Program-made: the position numbers and the translations under genes
NCBI RefSeq assembly: GCF_030161095.1
Contig: NZ_BSPP01000021.1
Location: forward strand, 28,773-92,772
DNA: 64,000 bases
Origin: Cypionkella aquatica
Lineage (GTDB): Bacteria; Pseudomonadota; Alphaproteobacteria; Rhodobacterales; Rhodobacteraceae
Reading direction: 5' to 3'
The notes under the pieces: generated by a model
Seen by the model: only the letters and a program-made list of their open reading frames with translations
Databases searched by the model: none
Told to the model about the DNA's origin: nothing
Part shown: piece by piece, positions 61,562 through 64,000 of the stretch
How positions within the stretch are numbered: the first letter of the stretch is position 1
How the letters are laid out: every line of letters starts with the position of its first letter

Positions 61562-62830
61562 TTAGCGCTCTTCGGTCAGGGCAAGGTGGGTCAGCAGCAG
61601 GGCAAGGATCGGCAGGTTTTTCAGCAGCCCGCCGAAAGGGTCCAGCCACAAGCCGGGGGCGATCAGGCTGAGCCCGGTGGTGTAGCCCAGCACCATGGCG
61701 ATTTGCAGCAGGGCGGTGGTTTTGGGCCGCCAGTTGCGCAGCAGGGCAAGGCCAATGGCAGCATCGGCGACGGCGGTGGTGTAGGCCAGTGTGATGGCAA
61801 GCGGGCCGGGCAGGTTGATCAGCGGCAGGTACTGCGCGCTGGGGGTCAGCAGGCCAAGTGCAGCCGAGGCCAGCCAAAGCGCCGCCAAAGTCAGGCGGAT
61901 CAGCGGTTTCAGCAGGTAAAGCCGGGCTTGCCACAGATCTTGCGTGCCGGCGGGGCGGGTTTGCAGAAACGCGGTGAAGGCGCGGGGCGTGGCCTCTGGC
62001 GGCAGGGCAAGATGGTTGAGCAGCGGGCTGGGGTCTGCGAGCACGCCTTGCTCTAGTTGAGCGACCGAGGTGGCGGAAATCGGGCCGATGTTCAGCGCAT
62101 CGCCGATCTGACCCAAGCGGCGGGCGAGGGGCAGCGGGATATGCAGGGGGCGGTGTTGCGGCAGGCCAAGCCAGCTTTGGGTGGCGCGCACAAGTCCAAT
62201 CTGGCTGACGGTTTGCGGGCCGCCGATCTGCCAAGCGCCGGGACCGGGCGGGGCGTGCAGGCAGTGCAGGGTGATGGCGGCAAGGTCGGCGGCGTGGATC
62301 GGGTTGAAGGCTTGCTCGCCACTGCCGATCACCGGGGTGCAGAATGGCAGGGCAGCAAGGGCGCGGATCAGGGACGAGCCGCCGTATGAGGTATCGGCCA
62401 GCACAAGTCCTGCGCGCAGGATGGTGGCTTCGGTGGCGCGGGCGGCGGCTTCGCCTTGGCGGCGCCAGTGTGAGAATGGGGTGTCGGCCTCGATGCCAAT
62501 GGCCGAGATCAGCAGGGCGTGGGTGCCGGGGTGGCGGGCGGCATAGGCGGCGCTGGGGGCGGTGACATGCACCGCTTTGAAGGTATCGGCGCTGCCTGTC
62601 AGCAGACCAGCGGCGTTGATGATATGGGTTTGCGGATCGAGATGCGGCTGCCAGAACGCCGGGGAGTGGGTGGCACGCGCGCTCAGATCGGCTTGCAGCG
62701 TGGCAAAGCCCATGCGTTTCAGCCGGGCGGGGTTGCGGGCTTGGGCGATGACATGCACGCCTTGGGCACGCAGATGGAAGGCAATGTGTCGGCCGATGAA
62801 ACCGTCGGCCCCCAAGAGTAGCACTTTCAT
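61562..62830 (-). CDS. SDR/NAD(P)-binding protein fused to a DoxX-like membrane domain
   Basis: The 422-residue product joins an N-terminal Rossmann part (MKVLLLGADGFIGRHIAFHL; THIINAAGLLTGS; HALLISAIGIEAD) of the NmrA/UDP-epimerase-like type to a C-terminal region of four hydrophobic helices (about 300-420; RLTLAALWLASAALGLLTPS and AITLAYTTAVADAAIGLALL) like DoxX. Such fusions occur in Rhodobacteraceae and would anchor an oxidoreductase in the membrane. ATG 62830 was chosen; 62860 (MPDVNVPEPR) is 2 nt after the mtnP stop and is also possible. Substrate unknown. Confidence 0.78.
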   Translation of the reverse strand: MKVLLLGADGFIGRHIAFHLRAQGVHVIAQARNPARLKRMGFATLQADLSARATHSPAFWQPHLDPQTHIINAAGLLTGSADTFKAVHVTAPSAAYAARHPGTHALLISAIGIEADTPFSHWRRQGEAAARATEATILRAGLVLADTSYGGSSLIRALAALPFCTPVIGSGEQAFNPIHAADLAAITLHCLHAPPGPGAWQIGGPQTVSQIGLVRATQSWLGLPQHRPLHIPLPLARRLGQIGDALNIGPISATSVAQLEQGVLADPSPLLNHLALPPEATPRAFTAFLQTRPAGTQDLWQARLYLLKPLIRLTLAALWLASAALGLLTPSAQYLPLINLPGPLAITLAYTTAVADAAIGLALLRNWRPKTTALLQIAMVLGYTTGLSLIAPGLWLDPFGGLLKNLPILALLLTHLALTEER

Positions 62831-62862
62831 TCTCGGCTCGGGCACGTTGACGTCGGGCATCT

Positions 62863-63756
62863 TTAGGTCGCGTCCGTCGTCAGCACGCGGCCCGCCACGG
62901 CATCGAGTCTGGCCAGCAGTTCTGGATCGCGTTTGTCGGGCGCGGTCATCAAGGCGTAGGTCAGCGCGTGGTCGCAGCCATGCGGGCAGATTGGGTGATC
63001 TGGCAGCAGGGCGGGCAGGTTGGCGACCAGATTGCGGGCGGCGCTTGCGTTGGCGGTCAGGGTCTGGATCACCGCCGCGACATCGACCGCGCCGTGATCC
63101 GGGTGCCAGCAATCGAAATCGGTGATCATGGCAAGCGAGGCGTAGCAAAGCTCGGCCTCGCGGGCGAGTTTGGCTTCTGGCATCCCGGTCATGCCGATCA
63201 CATCCGCGCCCCAGCTGCGATAAAGGCGGCTTTCGGCGAGGGTCGAGAATTGCGGCCCCTCCATCGCGAGATAAGTGGCGCTGGGGTGGGTTTTGATGCC
63301 CGCCTGTTGGGCGGCTTGCAGGCAGGCTTGGCCCAAGCGGGTGCAGGTGGGGTGGGCGATGCTGACATGGCCGACGCAGCCGGGGCCGAAGAAGCTTTTC
63401 TCGCGCGCAAAGGTGCGGTCGATGTATTGATCGACCAGCACGAAATCGCCGGGCTGGTAATCGGGGCGCAAAGATCCGACCGCTGAAACCGCGATCACGT
63501 CGGTGCAGCCGAGGCGTTTCAGCGCGTCGATATTGGCGCGGTAGGGCACAGAGGTGGGTGTGTGGACATGGCCGCGGCCGTGGCGGGGCAGGAAGGCCAT
63601 CGGCGTGCCGTTGAGCCTGCCGACGAGGATTTCATCTGACGGTTTGCCCCACGGGGTGCTGACTTTGACCCAGCTTGCGCCTTCGAGGCCGTCGATCTGA
63701 TAGACGCCGGAGCCGCCGATTACACCGATCATCGCAGCGGGGGGCATGGCGGGCAT
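62863..63756 (-). CDS. mtnP: S-methyl-5'-thioadenosine phosphorylase
   Basis: MtnP splits methylthioadenosine to adenine and methylthioribose-1-phosphate. The 297-residue protein starts near MIGVIGGSGVYQIDGLEGAS, has FLPRHGRGHVHTPTSVPYRA and the substrate block YLAMEGPQFSTLAESRLYRS, then GADVIGMTGMPEAKLAREAE. The MEGPQFST motif with MTGMPE is typical for MTA phosphorylase over other purine phosphorylases. Start may be 63756, 63747 or 63732. A GGTCCC/GGGACC repeat lies 75 nt upstream. apt in the same run uses the adenine released. Confidence 0.92.
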   Translation of the reverse strand: MPAMPPAAMIGVIGGSGVYQIDGLEGASWVKVSTPWGKPSDEILVGRLNGTPMAFLPRHGRGHVHTPTSVPYRANIDALKRLGCTDVIAVSAVGSLRPDYQPGDFVLVDQYIDRTFAREKSFFGPGCVGHVSIAHPTCTRLGQACLQAAQQAGIKTHPSATYLAMEGPQFSTLAESRLYRSWGADVIGMTGMPEAKLAREAELCYASLAMITDFDCWHPDHGAVDVAAVIQTLTANASAARNLVANLPALLPDHPICPHGCDHALTYALMTAPDKRDPELLARLDAVAGRVLTTDAT

Positions 63757-63830
63757 CTGCGCTGCTTTCTTTAAGGGTTTGAAGTGAGTTTAGGCAGGGA
63801 TTGTAAAGAGGGGAAGGGGGTATTGAGGCC

Positions 63831-63847
63831 GGTCCCAACTCGGGACC
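63831..63847. promoter_or_regulatory. Inverted repeat GGTCCC-N5-GGGACC upstream of mtnP
   Basis: GGTCCC and GGGACC flank AACTC. The only other copy I find, with AACCC, is 26 nt upstream of the class D beta-lactamase gene, in the same orientation relative to the gene. Further right, TTAACAAAGGGTTGAG at 63889-63904 is a near-match to a CtrA site. The last 150 bases of the window show no gene. Confidence 0.4.
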
Positions 63848-64000
63848 ATTGTTTTTATGGGGGAATTTTAGGGGGGTAGGCTGTATGGTTAACAAAGGGT
63901 TGAGATTTTCTTGGCGTAGGGAAGCGATCCGATCGTGCGTGCCTGAATAGCCCCTAGTTTGCTAGACGCCTCGCAGTTTCTGTTTCTGCTGCTGTTCAAA

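Overview
This 64 kb window comes from a high-G+C alphaproteobacterial chromosome, most likely a member of the Rhodobacteraceae (Rhodobacterales). The support is gene content and order: glyQ, a small membrane protein and glyS in a row; the ctaC-ctaB-small protein-ctaG-ctaE-surf1 group followed by thrC, an M16 peptidase and an acetyltransferase; a folB-folP-glmM run; a SAM-II riboswitch in front of metZ; and CtrA-type TTAA-N7-TTAA sites. I see no rRNA, tRNA, CRISPR array, prophage or complete insertion sequence. Most of the window is core genome, with a few small low-G+C or repeat-bounded insertions.

Layout. 1-3781 (minus): an envelope or stress cassette of a 27-residue membrane peptide, an XpaC-like protein, a TelA-like protein, a DUF2927 lipoprotein and an SPFH protein cut by the left edge. 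3898-8729: rluB, tadA, two small ORFs, a flavin reductase-like protein, GNAT, EcsC and GFA proteins. 8730-9475: repeats and a decayed gene. 9522-14930: ptsP (nitrogen PTS enzyme I), a secreted protein, an L,D-transpeptidase, a DoxX protein and a class D beta-lactamase. 15034-19729: lysC, purD, an Excalibur protein and xseA. 19978-26940: a secreted protein, an AlkB-like hydroxylase, ftsY, an EamA transporter, yciB and a possible diverged yciB paralogue, an alpha/beta hydrolase and an unknown protein.

27026-29611: metZ under a SAM-II riboswitch, then folE2. 29889-38308: a secreted trypsin-fold protein without its catalytic residues, glyQ, a small membrane protein, glyS (with an unusual AT-richer in-frame block) and a PPDK-like enzyme. 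38492-42671: a SleB-type wall hydrolase and folB-folP-glmM. 42856-43398: a low-G+C membrane gene bracketed by inverted copies of a 25-bp palindromic element. 43403-48094: ilvC, a Hint-domain protein, two overlapping Lrp/AsnC regulators and a class V aminotransferase. 48376-57692: tldD, the cytochrome oxidase biogenesis operon, thrC, the M16 peptidase and the acetyltransferase. 57754-63756: DUF1697, an FAD-linked oxidase, DUF1428, and a minus-strand mtnP / SDR-DoxX fusion / DUF2269 / apt group that would recycle methylthioadenosine adenine to AMP.

Shared themes are amino-acid synthesis (lysC, metZ, thrC, ilvC), folate synthesis (folE2, folB, folP), envelope remodelling (L,D-transpeptidase, beta-lactamase, SleB hydrolase, TelA cassette) and respiration. 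The best leads for something undescribed are the five-gene TelA/XpaC/SPFH cassette with its tiny membrane peptide, the AT-rich block inside glyS, the FolB fusion, the inactive protease-like protein, and the repeat-bracketed membrane gene. All calls are by reading alone; no database search was run.
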